Positions 52,230 to 64,000 of a stretch of DNA of 64,000 bases are shown here, in pieces. The stretch's first letter is position 1. Every line of letters begins with the position of its first letter. Origin of the DNA: Pholiota molesta (Eukaryota; Basidiomycota; Agaricomycetes; Agaricales; Strophariaceae); NCBI GenBank assembly GCA_014925825.1, contig JACGCK010000003.1, forward strand, positions 496,001 through 560,000. The letters are read 5' to 3'. The notes beneath the pieces were generated by a model. That model was not told where the DNA came from. It searched no databases and saw only the letters and a list, made by a program, of their open reading frames with translations. The translations under genes were made by a program, and so were the position numbers.

Positions 52230-54310
52230 ATGGGTCGTCTAAGAGTCAAAGGAAAAGCCGGTGCAGCCAAAAACTACACGACGAGAAGCGCTGCTGTCAA
52301 AAAACTACAAATCTCTCTCGCGGATTTCCGTAGACTATGCATCTTGAAGGGTAAGTTTCGTTACTTTTGCGATAATGGAGCATTTACTCAATTTAAGCCA
52401 GGCATATTCCCTCGTGAACCCCGTAGCAGAAAAAAGGCCAACAAAGGGTCATCCGCTCCAACCTCATTCTACTACACGAAGGACATCGCATATCTTGCCC
52501 ATGAACCTATCCTGAAGAAGTTGCGAGAACATAAAGCTTTCGCCAAGAAACTTTCTCGGGCACTCGGTCGTGGAGAATGGGCTGGCGCAAAAAGTTTAGA
52601 AGAAATAAGCCTATATATCGGTTGGATCATATCATCAAAGAGAGGTGTGTACGACTTCGCTGAGGCTAAATGCTTTGCTAATTTCTGCTGATTTAGATAC
52701 CCTACTTTTATCGACGCCGTACGAGATATTGATGATGCTTTGTGCATGGCCTTTCTTTTTGCCTCTCTGCCGTCAAATTCTCGCCTCCCTGCTGAACTCG
52801 TCGAAAATTGTGCAAAACTGGCGGCAGAATGGCAGCTGTATGTCATGCATTCACGCTCTCTTCGAAAAGTTTTCTTGTCCATCAAGGGCGTGTACTATCA
52901 AGCGGAAGTAATGGACCAAACTGTGACATGGCTGGTCCCATATCAATTCACACAAAACGTATGTTGATTCCACTGGTCTGCCTAAAATGTATATTTGGTC
53001 TCAATTCGTCTTCCGCATAGGTTCCTACCGACGTCGATGTTCGTGTGATGCTCACCTTTTTGGAGCTATACCAAACTCTCCTGAGCTTCGTTTTCTTCAA
53101 ACTATATACCGATGTCGGATTGGTATATCCTCCTCCTCTGGATGTCAAAAAAGACGCAGATGGAGCTGGATTTAATGCCTTTTCTCTCCAAGACAATTCA
53201 CGGCAGCCAACAACCCAATCGACCACACCGGTCACAGTAGATGGACGTCAAATTACAGGAAAATTGGTACGCCAAACTATCAAAAATATTGCTGCAACAT
53301 TGGACAGCAGCACAGATTTTGCCGACGTGGAGATGGCCAACCCAGAACCCGCAGTTGATGAAGCAGAAGAAGAATTTATTCCTCGACCTTCAAATTCGGA
53401 CAAGACAGTAAATGCCGATTTGCCCACCCTTCATTCCCTATCAACTCTACCTCAAAGCTTGTCTACGAATTTATTTTCGCCATACACGTTCTTTTTATCC
53501 AGAGAAACGCCGCGTGGTGTTTTCGAATTCGTCGTGCGGTCATTTGGAGGTCGGATTGGCTGGCCTGCATCTTCTGGAAGTGGTTCGCCTTTTGATGAGA
53601 GTGATCCAAGTATAACCCACGTTATTATTGATCGCCCACTAGTTCAGAGGGAAGAAACGCCAGAGCAGCGCGAACTTCGCCTGCGAAGGAAATATATCCA
53701 ACCTCAGTGGATTGTCGATTGCATCAATGCCGGGAAAATCTTGCTCGAAGAGCCTTACACCCAGGGAAAGACGCTTCCACCTCATCTGAGTCCTTTCGGT
53801 GAATATGAAGGTGCCTACATCCCCACTGCAGAATCGGCCGACAAAGACGGTGTATCAGGAGTTGAGGAAGAAGAAGAGGAAGAAGAAGACACCAGTATCG
53901 AGGACGCTGAAGGGGAGAGTGCGAACACAGCCTTGAATAACGCTATCGTCGCTGCAGGCGCGGATCCAGCTGCATTGAGGGCTGCTGAACTTGCCGCTGA
54001 AGCTGCTGGTGTCGATTTCGGCGAATTCGAGGCCCAGGTCAAACAGGCTACCAAGAAACAGCCCAAGGCCGCAGGAAAGGAGATCGAGAACGCCGAGAAA
54101 GATATGAACAAGATGATGATGAGCAATAAGCAACGAAAGCTGTACGAGAAGATGAAGTATAGCAATAAGAAGAAAGAAACGGAGGTACGCTATATCTTTT
54201 TTTGCTTCATTTTTTGCAAAGAGTCCTCATCGATGTTTCCGTAGCGTGTCGAACTAGAAAGCCGCAAAAAGGAGCTAGCGAAACAAAAGCGAAAACAATC
54301 GCGCGCCTGA
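52230..54310 (+). CDS. NOP7: Pescadillo (Nop7/PES1), 60S ribosome biogenesis
   Basis: Pescadillo with Erb1 and Ytm1 (PeBoW) is needed for pre-60S maturation and 27S rRNA processing in the nucleolus. The start [20 protein letters not shown] and then [66 protein letters not shown] and [14 protein letters not shown] are family blocks. A BRCT domain follows ([16 protein letters not shown] near 53475-53520, [20 protein letters not shown] near 53690-53740). An acidic stretch ([10 protein letters not shown] near 53860) and a lysine-rich tail end [13 protein letters not shown]. Four or five introns, the last between KKKETE and RVELESRKK. Confidence 0.95.
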
Positions 54311-54689
54311 CAGCTATCCCTTCCCGTTTTCCTTCTTCTCTGACTTAGATTAGCTTCTGTATAAGTATGTAGTGCTGTGCCCATATCTGTTTTCCTTCGT
54401 TCGGGGGATAAATAATGCAAGTCACGTTTGGTGACCAAATGATATTTGGTCCATACATTGATGAAAGTAGTACCGTACACAAAGTCCGCAGAAGTCCGCC
54501 GATCTTACGAGTTCCACTCACCATCCCCACTGGAGAAGGGATGTCTCTACGCTCCATGTCCTCCCAAAATTAATCCCATCCCATTCAAACCAGAGACCCC
54601 CTATTTATCCATGAAAGCGACGCCCATTGACAATATTGTACTCGTTGATCGACACAAGCTACCCACGGCAGCCACATACCTCCACTACC
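54311..54689. other. Intergenic region before the Sec7 gene
   Basis: About 380 bases in tandem, holding the pescadillo 3' UTR and the Sec7-gene promoter. No other gene supported. Confidence 0.55.
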
Positions 54690-57600
54690 ATGAATTTCCA
54701 TTTCCCCATCTTTAACGATGAACCTGGTGGTCGCAACTCTCAAGCAAGCCTCCCCCTTCGTATAATGAGAGTACTAGATCTCCCTTGCTGGTCGCTGAAA
54801 TGACCACAACGCGCACAGAGGTTGTAACGACAGAGACTACGACTCATCTCTTCTCCCTACCCACATGGAAGAAACGTAGTGGGCCTCGTTCTCCAGTACT
54901 CCCTCAGGGCACTGAAGATGCGACAAACTCTTTTGACATGCACCATAGTCGGAAACCGCCTCCGTCTCCAGCGCTATACGATAAGGCACTTCCTCCGACT
55001 CCACCAAATGAATTGCCAGATCCCATAGGTTCAACGAGCGATGACCTTGAGCAATCAATGTCTTCAGCTGTTTCATCGATATCGCAACTTGATTCTTACC
55101 GCCTTCGCTCGCGCAAGTCCAGTGCAGGTCCCCACGCTACGGTCGCGTTAGTTCATGCAGCATTAGGGGTAGGGTTGCCGCACGCATCGACTTCGATGTC
55201 ACGCGAAACAAACGGGATCTCCTTCATGACGCCATCTTCCCCCGTATCATCTGGCATTGCGTCGTCCCCCAGTGTGCGAAGAGTGAAGAGCTCACAGCGT
55301 GTCCAACAGCGGCATGCCTCAGACACTCATGAAAATGCAGCACACGAGAAGATAATTGAACGCCGCAAACGAGGTCTATCATTTACCACCGCTTCATTTC
55401 TCCACCTTGGGAATACAGATGTCAAAGGAAAAGGAAAGGAAGTCCAACAACAGTCAGCATCTCCCAAAGTACCGCCTCCTCCGCTTTCTCGCAAGTCATC
55501 ATTCTGGTCGAAAAAGAAGACAAATCAACCCAGTGAATCGCCACAGACTGAAGCAACCTTAACACTCCCATCAATTCCCCCAGTAGACCAATTTACCCCT
55601 TTTGAGATATCCAGCTTCACAATTCCCTCCTCGACTTCAAGCATTACCTCAAGCCTACCACACGCATCAGATATGTCCAGAAGTCTTTCCGAGAACGCGG
55701 GCGTTTCTCATTCTTCTTCATCCTCTCCTCGGATACTACCACCAGGTTCAATATCATTCCCGAGAACAAGCCAATCACATGGGTCGACTAATGAACGGAC
55801 TGCAGCACATACGTCAGATTCTGTCGCGACACCTAGACTTAGAACACAAACTACGCCTCTGCTTCACCGCCTCTCGATGGGAGTTTTCTCATCTGGCGAG
55901 TTATCCCCCGCACCCAGTACACGCCCCCATGATCAGACTCAATCTGCATCACCATCGCCACATCCGTTCCCCCGTAAGCCAGACATGCCTATACCAAAGC
56001 CACGTAGATCGGAAGAATCTCCAGAGGTCTATCTGACGCGTCTCAAATCAGCTGTTGGCAAGGCAGAGGTTGCGGGTATTCTAGCATCCAGGTAAATTTT
56101 GTTCTAAATATATAAAAGTTGAATCCTCATTAACAATTACAATAGCTCAGATCCCTTCTACTCCGAGGCCCTTCGAGCTTATATCAAGCAATTTGAATTC
56201 CATGACATTCCTCTTGATGTCGCTTTACGGAAATTACTTATGGAAGTTGGTCTTCCTCGTGAAACCCAGCAGATCGACAGAGTTATGGAAGCATTTGCTT
56301 CACGATACATGTTTTGCAATCCGCGCATTTTCACGTCAGAAGGTATAAATCACATTGTGTTCAATTCCAAACTTACATGCTCACTTTTCTCTCAAAGACC
56401 ATCCCTACATATTGGCCTTCAGCTTGATTATGTTGCATACTGATGCCTTTAATCCATCCAACAAACGAAAGATGACCAAGGCTGATTATATCAAGAACAC
56501 AAAGCTTCCAGGAATATCCACGGAAGTCCTTAATGTAGGCTCAGTTCTTAATCTCTTCTTACTTTCCAGTGATGGCATACTTCCAGTGCTTTTTCGACAA
56601 CATAGTTTTTGCCCCCTTCATATTTATTGAGGACCCCCTCGATTTTAACGGACAATCGGGCCTGCCTGATGTTATGCAAACACTGGCTGTCAATTCTCCT
56701 ACGTCCGCATTGTCTAATTCTAATACGCCAGGTTCGTTCAAAATTGGTAATAAAGTTGACCCATACTACTTGATCACAAACGTATTAAAATTTCCTAAAT
56801 CTTCATGAACTTGCGGCATTGATGATGTTCACCAATTTCTAGGACTTGCTGGAACCTTTGCGCATCGATATCAACTCTCGCGTGCCTTTAGAAAACCCTT
56901 TCACATACGAAGGAACCTCAGGCCCGTGGGATGAACAAGAACTTCATGAGGCATTTGTCAAAGCCAACACCATACATATTGAAGTGCCTTCTGTTCAACG
57001 AACTCCTACTATGTTCGGTCTACACTCTGGAACCACTTCGGTTTTCAACGACATAGAATCTGCCGACGACTCTCGTCCAGTGGAAACATGGTCGTTGAAA
57101 GTTACGAAAGTCGGTCTTCTCAACAGAAAAGATGACATTCTCGAAGGCGGAAAAAGGTCATCCAACCGGAAGTGGAGGACCTGGAGTGTGATCCTGACAG
57201 GTTCACAGCTACTCTTTTTTCGTGATCCCACTTGGGCCACTTCCTTGTTGCGATCTTCTGAAAGCCCATCCGATGAACAAATGGCGCCCATACCAACGGT
57301 CAATTTCAGACCAGATGAATCATTTTCTGTTAAAGACGCTATCGCCGTTTATGATCGTTCATATACCAAGGTATGTATACATATCCCTGTTCTCCGATAC
57401 AGTGAACTAATATCGGCACAAAGTATAAACACGCCCTGCGATTTGTCTTACCTGATGGTCGTCAAAGTTTGCTCCAGGCTGCCGATGATGCAGATTTGGA
57501 TTCATGGATATCAAGAATCAATTACGCGAGTGCTTTCAAGTCTGCTGGTGTCCGCATGCGTCCCCCTGGCTTGTCGGGCGAGGATGTTCTTTTGACTGGC

Positions 57601-58767
57601 GTCGCTGCAGCTACCTCTCATCTCCACGACCTGCAGCAGCATTCTGAACTTCGCCGACATCGTTCATGGGATTCGAATGTCGCTCATGAGTTGTTGAACA
57701 TGTTATCGAGCCCCAATGACAACAGACGTCCTCTCAGGAGGAGGATTACCATGAGCGGGAGGGCGGATTTCGAAATAGACGCCCCAATTGCCCCAGAGGT
57801 TGACGGCGCCGAACAGTTCAAAGCAACCTTTGACCAGGTGAAGGCTGATTTGGCCGCCAGCTCTTGGTCCTCGTTGGATGATCCATGGTTATCTCAAGAA
57901 GAAGACAGTGATATCAATGTCTATGATTCCCCTCCTACCTCTCCTGGGTCATCACCTCGCAATTCCTCTGAGCTTCCTTCCCGTTCACAAATCATTCAAT
58001 CTAAAATACGTGACATTGACTCCAGGATTCAGGCATCGCAGGCGCAATACGATGCAGACATGAGATATATTCACAACATTGCCATCCTTACACCCTTCCA
58101 AAAATCAACTCGATCTCGACTTTCAGCTGCTATCCAGGGTGTGGCTAAACGCGTGTCCCTAGTCCGCTTGGATAGGGAAAAATTGAAGTGCCATCGACAT
58201 GTCCTGATTTGTGATCTTGCTTCGGAAGGTCGTTCTTGGAGTCAGTCAAAACAGATTGCATTGAGGGCAGCGAAACAGACCCTACAAAGTCGTCGCTCTC
58301 AGAACCTTCCTACTATGGCCCTTTCTTTGTCAAATAATTCTGCTGCAGATTTTTCTCATCTCCCTCATACCCCTTTGTCCCAACGGCCTGAATCATCGAA
58401 TTGTGATTCTTTCCATTCTGCAGCAGACTTTGGAGTCGACTGGACTTCCTCAGAAGATTCAACGTTCCTTTCTGCCAAATCCGACTCACAGAAGAGTCCC
58501 TCGCCTGCTTCCACTTCATGCCCGCGCCCTCAAGACACACGCCCCTCATTATCGAAGTCTTTCAATTCGAATTCTCACCGCCCAGCCTCTTCTCAAGGCG
58601 ATAGCACCCTTCATGATACCGCTAATCTGGACAATGATCCTGATCACGTTGAGGAGGAAGCAGAGGAATGGAATCGAACACGATGCGCACAACGTGTATC
58701 CCTCATACACGTCCCTTCGAGCATTATGCTCTCTCCAAGGGTGAGGGCCTCTGTCAGCCCCAAATGA
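54690..58767 (+). CDS. Sec7- and PH-domain Arf guanine-nucleotide exchange factor
   Basis: The protein should activate Arf-family GTPases in vesicle traffic. A roughly 430-residue disordered Ser/Pro-rich N-terminal region precedes the Sec7 domain (about 56155-56660), with SEALRAYIKQFEFHD, the catalytic-glutamate block GLPRETQQIDRVMEAFASRY, FSLIMLHTDAFNPSNKRKMT and YIKNTKLPGIS. A PH domain follows (about 57090-57540, WSLKVTKVGLLNRKDDI, RKWRTWSVILTGSQLLFFRD and LLQAADDADLDSWISRIN). A coiled coil and a disordered tail end SVSPK-stop at 58767. The start is MNFHFPIFNDEPGG at 54690; the frame then shifts at the C run 54752-54756, which needs one more C to continue as PPSYNESTRSPLLVAEM. If no base is missing, ATG at 54800 would be the start. 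The domain layout resembles yeast Syt1/EFA6-type GEFs. Confidence 0.9.
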
Positions 58768-59229
58768 CCACTACACCTTTCTTTCTTTCTATTTGCGGGA
58801 CACTTTAACTTATTTCTAACTCTATACGTACATTCGGAACCTCACACCGCTAATTCTTTAAGGACACTCTCACTTGCTAATTGCTGTACTTTTCTCTACC
58901 ACAAGGATGCCTTTTGTATTTAGGGAGTTCTGCAGTCACTGTTGGTATAATTATCAAAACCATTATAAATCGCCACATCTTTGAAGGATGCCACTAGTCA
59001 TCGTCTGAATAACTTCAGTATCGTGGAATGATAAAGTCGGTTGGGTAGCTTGAAAGTATCTGGTGTTCAAAAGCAATTTTGAAGATGCGATGCGTACCTT
59101 ACATATCGTGACAATCTGCTGAGCCCATGTAAGCGAATTTTGAGATAAAAACTTGTAGTGGATAGAAAGTATAATATAGGCATATAAACTTTTGGATTGC
59201 AGAGAATTCAACCAGCCAGTTGACCTAGA
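58768..59229. other. Convergent 3' intergenic region
   Basis: About 460 bases between Sec7 and RPB8 stops, with T-rich 3' UTR character. Nothing else supported. Confidence 0.6.
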
Positions 59230-59898
59230 TTACTTTCGCATGAGGACATAGACAGGGTCGCCTAGAACAATACTCGTCATATGTCTGAATGAGCCCGTCA
59301 AGGACATGAGAAGTCCACCAAATGAGATATACGCGGTTCTAAAAAGATATTCAGAAAACACGAAGGACGGAATTGCAATATGTGAACCTCGTGAAAACTT
59401 ACACAATTTCTCCAGACTCTCCATCAAACTTGTAGATCTTTGAAGTGGCATGGCTGAATAGGTGGACGGGGGGAGTGTCTACGGCAGCACATACCTTTCC
59501 ATACATCACATAGTCGTATTCATCTTCGAGACCTCTGCTGCCTTTCCCGTCTGGCCGCCACACATCCCTTTCGCTGTCGTTGGTGTCCTCGCCCGCCCCG
59601 TCCGCGGCGCCTGCGGAACGCCCCCCGCGCGCTAGCGAGGACGCCAGTGCCAGTGCGAAGTTCTGGTCCTTCTGCAGGGGAAATAGCTCGACGTTGTAGT
59701 CCAAGGTCAGGTCCATGTCGTAGTTTTTGGAGTGCGCATAGAGCCGGGACACTGGTGGTGGGCACTGTGTCAAGAGACGGTCAAGATAGATGGAAGGAGC
59801 CGAAGTGCCGGACCTCTGTCAAATTTCTTGCCCTCCTTGTCGATGGCGTTAATCGTGAAGATGTCGTCGAAGACGATGCTTGACACTGCGGCCGCCAT
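59230..59898 (-). CDS. RPB8: RNA polymerase I/II/III shared subunit RPB8 (RPABC3)
   Basis: A small OB-fold-like subunit common to all three nuclear RNA polymerases. Start MAAAVSSIVFDDIFTI at 59898; then NAIDKEGKKFDR, VSRLYAHSKNYDMDLTLDY, VELFPLQKDQNFALALASSL, YDYVMYGKV, YKFDGESG and a last exon YISFGGLLMSLTGSFRH ending YVLMRK-stop. This matches yeast and human RPB8 throughout. The loop around 59640-59560 (GGRSAGAADGAGEDTNDS) is longer and GC-rich compared with others. Introns are at about 59812-59761, 59500-59448 and 59400-59341. Confidence 0.93.
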
Positions 59899-60402
59899 GG
59901 AGGAAATGAAGCGCAAAGTGAACAAGGTGGGTTGAGACCTGAATGCGCGGCCCGGATTTAGCCGAAAGTGATAAAACTTGCCGTCGCTGTGCGCACCGAC
60001 TTGCAACGTTTATTCATCGCATATTCTTCTACGTAGTCTGCCGTTTACGTTATTTTTGATACTGTAGATTCCAATCCCCAGGTTTCAAAGCATCTAAAAC
60101 GTGTATTATTCGAGCTATAACAACAACTATACAAGGAACAATATAGATACAAAAGTCGGTCGGTCGTTCGTTCACTCTATGTGAATGGTAAAGTAAGGGT
60201 GTATTATGAATGGTCTCCTTTGAGTTGGGATATGCGAGTCATGTTTGCCCAGTGGTTTACGTGCGTATAGCGCATAGTATATGACCCGTCCTGCTCAAAT
60301 ATACGGAGGGGAAATATTGTCCAACTGGGTTGCGACATTAGTCCTTCGTGGGCTCGAGCCTCGAGGCAATCGCTATGTCAAATACATAGATAACATGGAT
60401 GA
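59899..60402. other. Intergenic region upstream of RPB8
   Basis: About 500 bases with the RPB8 promoter and 3' flank of the ABC1-family gene. Base composition changes here from AT-rich to strongly GC-rich towards 60650. Confidence 0.55.
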
Positions 60403-62547
60403 TCATATACTGGGCGACAACCTGTGCAGAAGAAACGAAGATCAAGTTTGGTTAGACCCCAGTAAGTATCATGAAACAGCACAAACTACGTACATGTCGT
60501 ATTTGACGAGTTCGTCTGCATTGACGATGGCCGAGGAAATGAAAGATCGCGCCTCGACCCACACCCAGATCTGTAAGTAGAAAGAAGACATCAGTCACAA
60601 GTTTGGAACCATATTATAAAAAATGAAACGCACCTTGAGCAGTGCACCAAGGTTGTTGGAAGGTAAATCTTTGGTCACGTTCTCGCGCGTCGCCATCTGC
60701 GCGCTCAGCGTGCGCAACATAGGCAGCGCGCTCGCAAAGAGGTCGAGCTCGGGGTCGAGCTGGCGCCCAATACCCTCCAGCAGCAGAATGGATATCACCG
60801 TATTGATGAAATCGGCCTCCATCTTCACATGGTGCACGCGGACATTGCGCAACACCTCGCCGAGCAGATCGGCTATGCGTATCTGCCCGAGCGAGAACGT
60901 CTTCCGCTTGACGCGCAGCACCAGGTGCTGCATCTTGAGCGCGAACGTCTCGGGGTCGCGCGCGAGATGCGGGGACCGCGAGCGCTCCACCATCAATTGC
61001 CCGGTGCGGTATCCGTCAAACTCGGCCACCGCGCGGAAGAGATCGAGGAAGTTCTGCCGGTTGCGCGCGTCGAGGGTCGTCACCAGTCCGGCGTCGATAA
61101 ACACAATCTCGGGGATGTACCCCTCGCGGTAGAGCGTCGCGAGCTCAGCGTGCCATGCAGGCGGGGAAGAGGAGAGTGAGCGCAGGCGCGCGGCGATGGT
61201 GTCTGAGTCGGAGTAGTCCGCTGCGGCAGCGGCAGCCTCTGGCTGCGAGTGGAACAGGGTGACGTATATATTCTTGAGCAGCATGCGCGTCGTCGGTGGG
61301 CGGCTGAACTTGATCATGATGTTGCCTGGGTGCAGGTCGGCGTGGACGAAGTTGTCGAGGAGGAGCATGTTCTGTGGGACGATGGTGAGTTATGGATGAA
61401 GAGTGGAGAAATGAAGGAGCTTACTAGGAAGGCATCGAGGCCAATGGTGGCGATCTGGTAGTCAAAGGGCCCGGCGCCATTACGCAGGAACAGCTCGAGA
61501 GGCAGGGTGTTCATGTACTCCTCGACCAGTAAATCGGGGTGGACCACACTTTGAGGGGCGCGGGAAGTGACAGGGACACGGCGCGGGGCGAAGTTGGCCT
61601 CGAAGATAGAGAGGTTGTCGGCTTCATGGCGCAGGTCGAGCTGCTGGCGCATCATAGACCCGAAGACGGCGACCTCTTCGGGGAGTGAGAGCCACTGCAT
61701 TCCTGGCAGGAGGTTGATGAGGCGGGCGAAGACGCGCATGATGCGGAGGTCGCGGTTGATCGTGCTGGCGACATGAGGGTGAAGGATCTTGATGGCGACG
61801 GAGGCGGTGGGGACGGAGGGGAGAGGGTCCTGGAGGATGACGGGGCCCAGGGGGCCGCCGGGTGTTTTTCTGGTGCGGCGGGGCCCAGGTAGGCGGGAGG
61901 GATGATGTCCTGCTTGAGGGTGGCACGGTAGACCTGGGCGATGGCGCCCGAGCCGATGGGGACGGGATCGAAGGCGTCGAAGACCTGGTCGAAGGGCCGT
62001 TGGAAGACGCGCTCTATGACACGGCGGGTGTGGGCCATGGGGTGGGGCGTGGCCTGGGAGTGGAGCATGCCGAGGCGCTCGCAGAGACCGGCGGGGAAGA
62101 GGTCGACGCGCGAGGCGGCCCATTGGGCTAGCTGGGGGAGGTGAGCGGGCGTCGGACGGGGAGAGGGGGGCTGACCTTGATGAACGTGGGCCCCGCGGCC
62201 TCCATGCGCGCGACGAGCAACTCGTACCACCAGTCCGAGCGGCTGGTGAGCAGCACGGGGCTGGCGAGGACGAGGGGCGCAAACAGGTACAGCAGGTACA
62301 CGAAGCGCCGCGCCGTGAGCAGCGGCTCCCACACGCGGTCGCGCAGGAACGCCCGCAGCGCGGTGGGCACGTCGCGGTGCGCCTCGGACGGCGAGAAGAT
62401 CACCGGGCGGCACGGGATGAGCGCCGGCGACGACAGCAGGGACGGCGGGGCGGGGCGGCGGAGGACGAGGAGGGCGCCGCCGGCTGCGCAGAGGGGCACG
62501 GCCCAGAGCAGCGGGCGGCGGGGCACCCGCAGGGCGAGGCGCAGCAT
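60403..62547 (-). CDS. ABC1/COQ8 (ADCK)-family atypical kinase, probably mitochondrial
   Basis: A member of the UbiB/ABC1 family, closest in outline to ADCK2. The N-terminus (MLRLALRVPRRPLLWAVPL at 62547) is Arg-rich then hydrophobic, as in a mitochondrial target and membrane anchor. Family blocks are FIKLAQWAASRVDLFP (the KxGQ position reads KLAQ), PIGSGAIAQVYRA, VAIKILHPHV, RQQLDLRHEADNL, HADLHPGNI (the catalytic Asp) and FIDAGLVTTLD (DFG equivalent). The C terminus ends KYDMLSPSI-stop after a GTACGT intron. Between 61865 and 61869 the frame slips by one, as if the T run (A run on the coding strand) were one short: EKHPAAPW versus EKTPGGPLGPVILQD. The gene is very GC-rich. ABC1 proteins help make coenzyme Q or control lipid; the exact role of this subgroup is unsettled. 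Confidence 0.84.
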
Positions 62548-62637
62548 GGGCAGAGGCAAGTGACGTCAGGCCGCTGTTGACGTCTGTTGTCCCCGTATTT
62601 TCATCTTCTTCCCCCGCCGCGCTCTGCGCTCGCAGCC
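62548..62637. promoter_or_regulatory. 90-bp divergent promoter
   Basis: The shortest gap in the window, between ABC1-family (-) and glycogenin (+) starts, GC-rich, with a GTGACGTCA element near 62560. Both promoters must overlap. Confidence 0.5.
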
Positions 62638-64000
62638 ATGGCCTACGCCTTCGTCTCACTCGTCTCCTCAGACGCCTACCTCCCCGGCGCCCTCGCACAG
62701 GTCGCCGCCCTCCGCGACCTCCACCCCAGCCCCCCCGTCCCCCCAGAGCTCCCCTTCGCCACCGTCTGTCTCGTCACCCCAGAGTCCGTCGACGTCGCCA
62801 CCATCCGCCGTCTCAGACACGCCTTCGACCATGTCATCGGCGTCGAGATCCTCGAGCAGCCCAACAACGCCGGCCTCAAACTCCTCGGTAAGACGCGTCC
62901 CCCCCGCATATATGCGCGTTTCTCATGCGTTCCACTCCAGGCCGCCCAGATCTCACCACCGTCCTTACAAAACTACATGTCTTCCGTCTCACCCAGTACG
63001 ACAAAATCGTCTTTCTCGACGCAGATGTCCTCCCCATCCGCCCCATCTCCCATCTCTTTGGCCTCCCGTCCGAATTCTCAGCCGCCCCCGACGTTGGCTG
63101 GCCCGATATATTCAATTCCGGTGTCCTCGTCCTCACCCCGGGCGAGGACAAGTTCGACCAGCTGAACCAACTCATCCAATCCAAGCCCTCCTGGGATGGC
63201 GGCGACCAGGGCATTCTCAACGAATGGCGCGGCGGCGATTGGAACAGACTCAGTTTCACCTACAACACCACTCCCACAGCCGCGTACACGTTCGTCGCAC
63301 CCTTCTTTCTGCTCTCTCTGTACGGCATATTCTAAATCTCCTTCTCAACAGATACGCCCCAGCCTATGAACGTTATGGCTCCCAGATTAAAGCCATTCAT
63401 TTTATTGGCCCCAATAAACCGTGGAATTCCATCCCATATCGCACCCCTAATTCTCGTCGTCAGCCTGATCCTTCTGATTCCTTTCAGCGCGCTTACGACT
63501 ATGACTCCCTTGTCGATCGCTGGTTTGACGTGTATGACCGCCACTACAACAACATCGCACAGGATGTCGTTCCGAAGACGCCATTCGTACCCGACCGTTA
63601 TGTCGCCGTATGGGATCAGCCCGCTGAATCCAAGCAACCCGCCCCGCCTTCCGTTGGCGCCCTTGATCTCGATGAGCTCAAACGCCTCGCCCTTCAAGGT
63701 CTGACCACCTCGACTACTGATAGCCGCCCCGGTGAGGGCACATATCAGAGTCTCCCGCTCCAGGGCCGCGTCGATTTGATGCGACCCAGAAAGGAACCCG
63801 AGCCGACCAAACCGCCTCCGCCGCCAGTGGAGAAACAGCGGCAGGAGTTTGCGACTGACTCTGATTATTTCCCAAGCGAGTCGTTTAATTACGAGGAGGC
63901 ACTCTCTACTCCCCTTGCGCGTCGAGCCGTCCTCGGCGAGTCCCGTTGGCACACTTTACCTACACCTGGACCGAATGAAGTACCGTCTAGCCCACGTCTG
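62638..64000 (+). CDS. Glycogenin, self-glucosylating primer of glycogen synthesis (3' partial)
   Basis: A glycosyltransferase family 8 enzyme that adds glucose from UDP-glucose to its own tyrosine, starting glycogen. Start MAYAFVSLVSSDAYLPGAL at 62638; then FATVCLVTPESV, KLHVFRLTQYDKIVFLDADV with the metal-binding DAD at 63018-63026, FNSGVLVLTPGEDKFDQL, GGDQGILNEWRGGDW, YGSQIKAIHFIGPNKPW and YDSLVDRWFDVYDRHY. Introns lie at about 62889-62939 and 63288-63351. After the catalytic part comes a Pro-rich tail that runs off the right end of the window; the C-terminal glycogen-synthase-binding motif is not visible. Confidence 0.92.

Overview
The window is nuclear DNA from a filamentous basidiomycete fungus, most likely an Agaricomycete. 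Genes are tightly packed on both strands and cut by many short introns of roughly 45 to 65 bases with GT..AG ends. The proteins are fungal throughout: a Tea1-like kelch protein, a cytochrome P450, an ITC1-like chromatin subunit, a QDE-1-type RNA-dependent RNA polymerase and a basidiomycete-style Sec7 protein. I see no plasmid, phage, CRISPR array, rRNA, tRNA or intact transposon.

Layout. 0-9 kb: Tea1-like kelch/coiled-coil polarity protein (-), a small orphan gene (-), ribosome-assembly GTPase LSG1 (+). 9-21 kb: FHA-domain kinase (+), S-formylglutathione hydrolase (-), P450 (+), secreted CAP/PR-1 protein (-), an unidentified small gene (+), EMC7 (-), UTP23 (+). 20-32 kb: six-unit polyubiquitin (-), WDR5/Swd3 (-), eIF3k (+), AVT-type amino-acid transporter (-), ITC1-like ISWI partner (-). 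32-40 kb: a large fungal protein of unknown role (-), a GFO/IDH/MocA oxidoreductase (+), a cyclin (-). 40-43 kb holds no gene I can support. 43-64 kb: a 4E-T/Eap1-like eIF4E-binding protein (-), LYR-motif protein (+), RdRP (+), SmD2 (-), pescadillo (+), Sec7 Arf-GEF (+), RPB8 (-), ABC1/COQ8-family kinase (-) and the start of glycogenin (+), which runs off the right edge.

Most genes are housekeeping: ribosome assembly (LSG1, UTP23, pescadillo), transcription and chromatin (RPB8, WDR5, ITC1), splicing (SmD2), translation (eIF3k, 4E-T-like) and protein turnover (ubiquitin). They do not form a metabolic cluster. Nine neighbouring pairs are arranged head-to-head across 90 to 381 bases, so shared bidirectional promoters are likely common.

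The strongest unexplained signal is that at least ten coding frames in eight genes break and resume exactly as if one base were missing, nearly always in a C/G homopolymer. This points to systematic base-calling loss in the assembly rather than ten separate pseudogenes, and it changes the predicted ends of several proteins. I did not find a convincing new multi-gene system.
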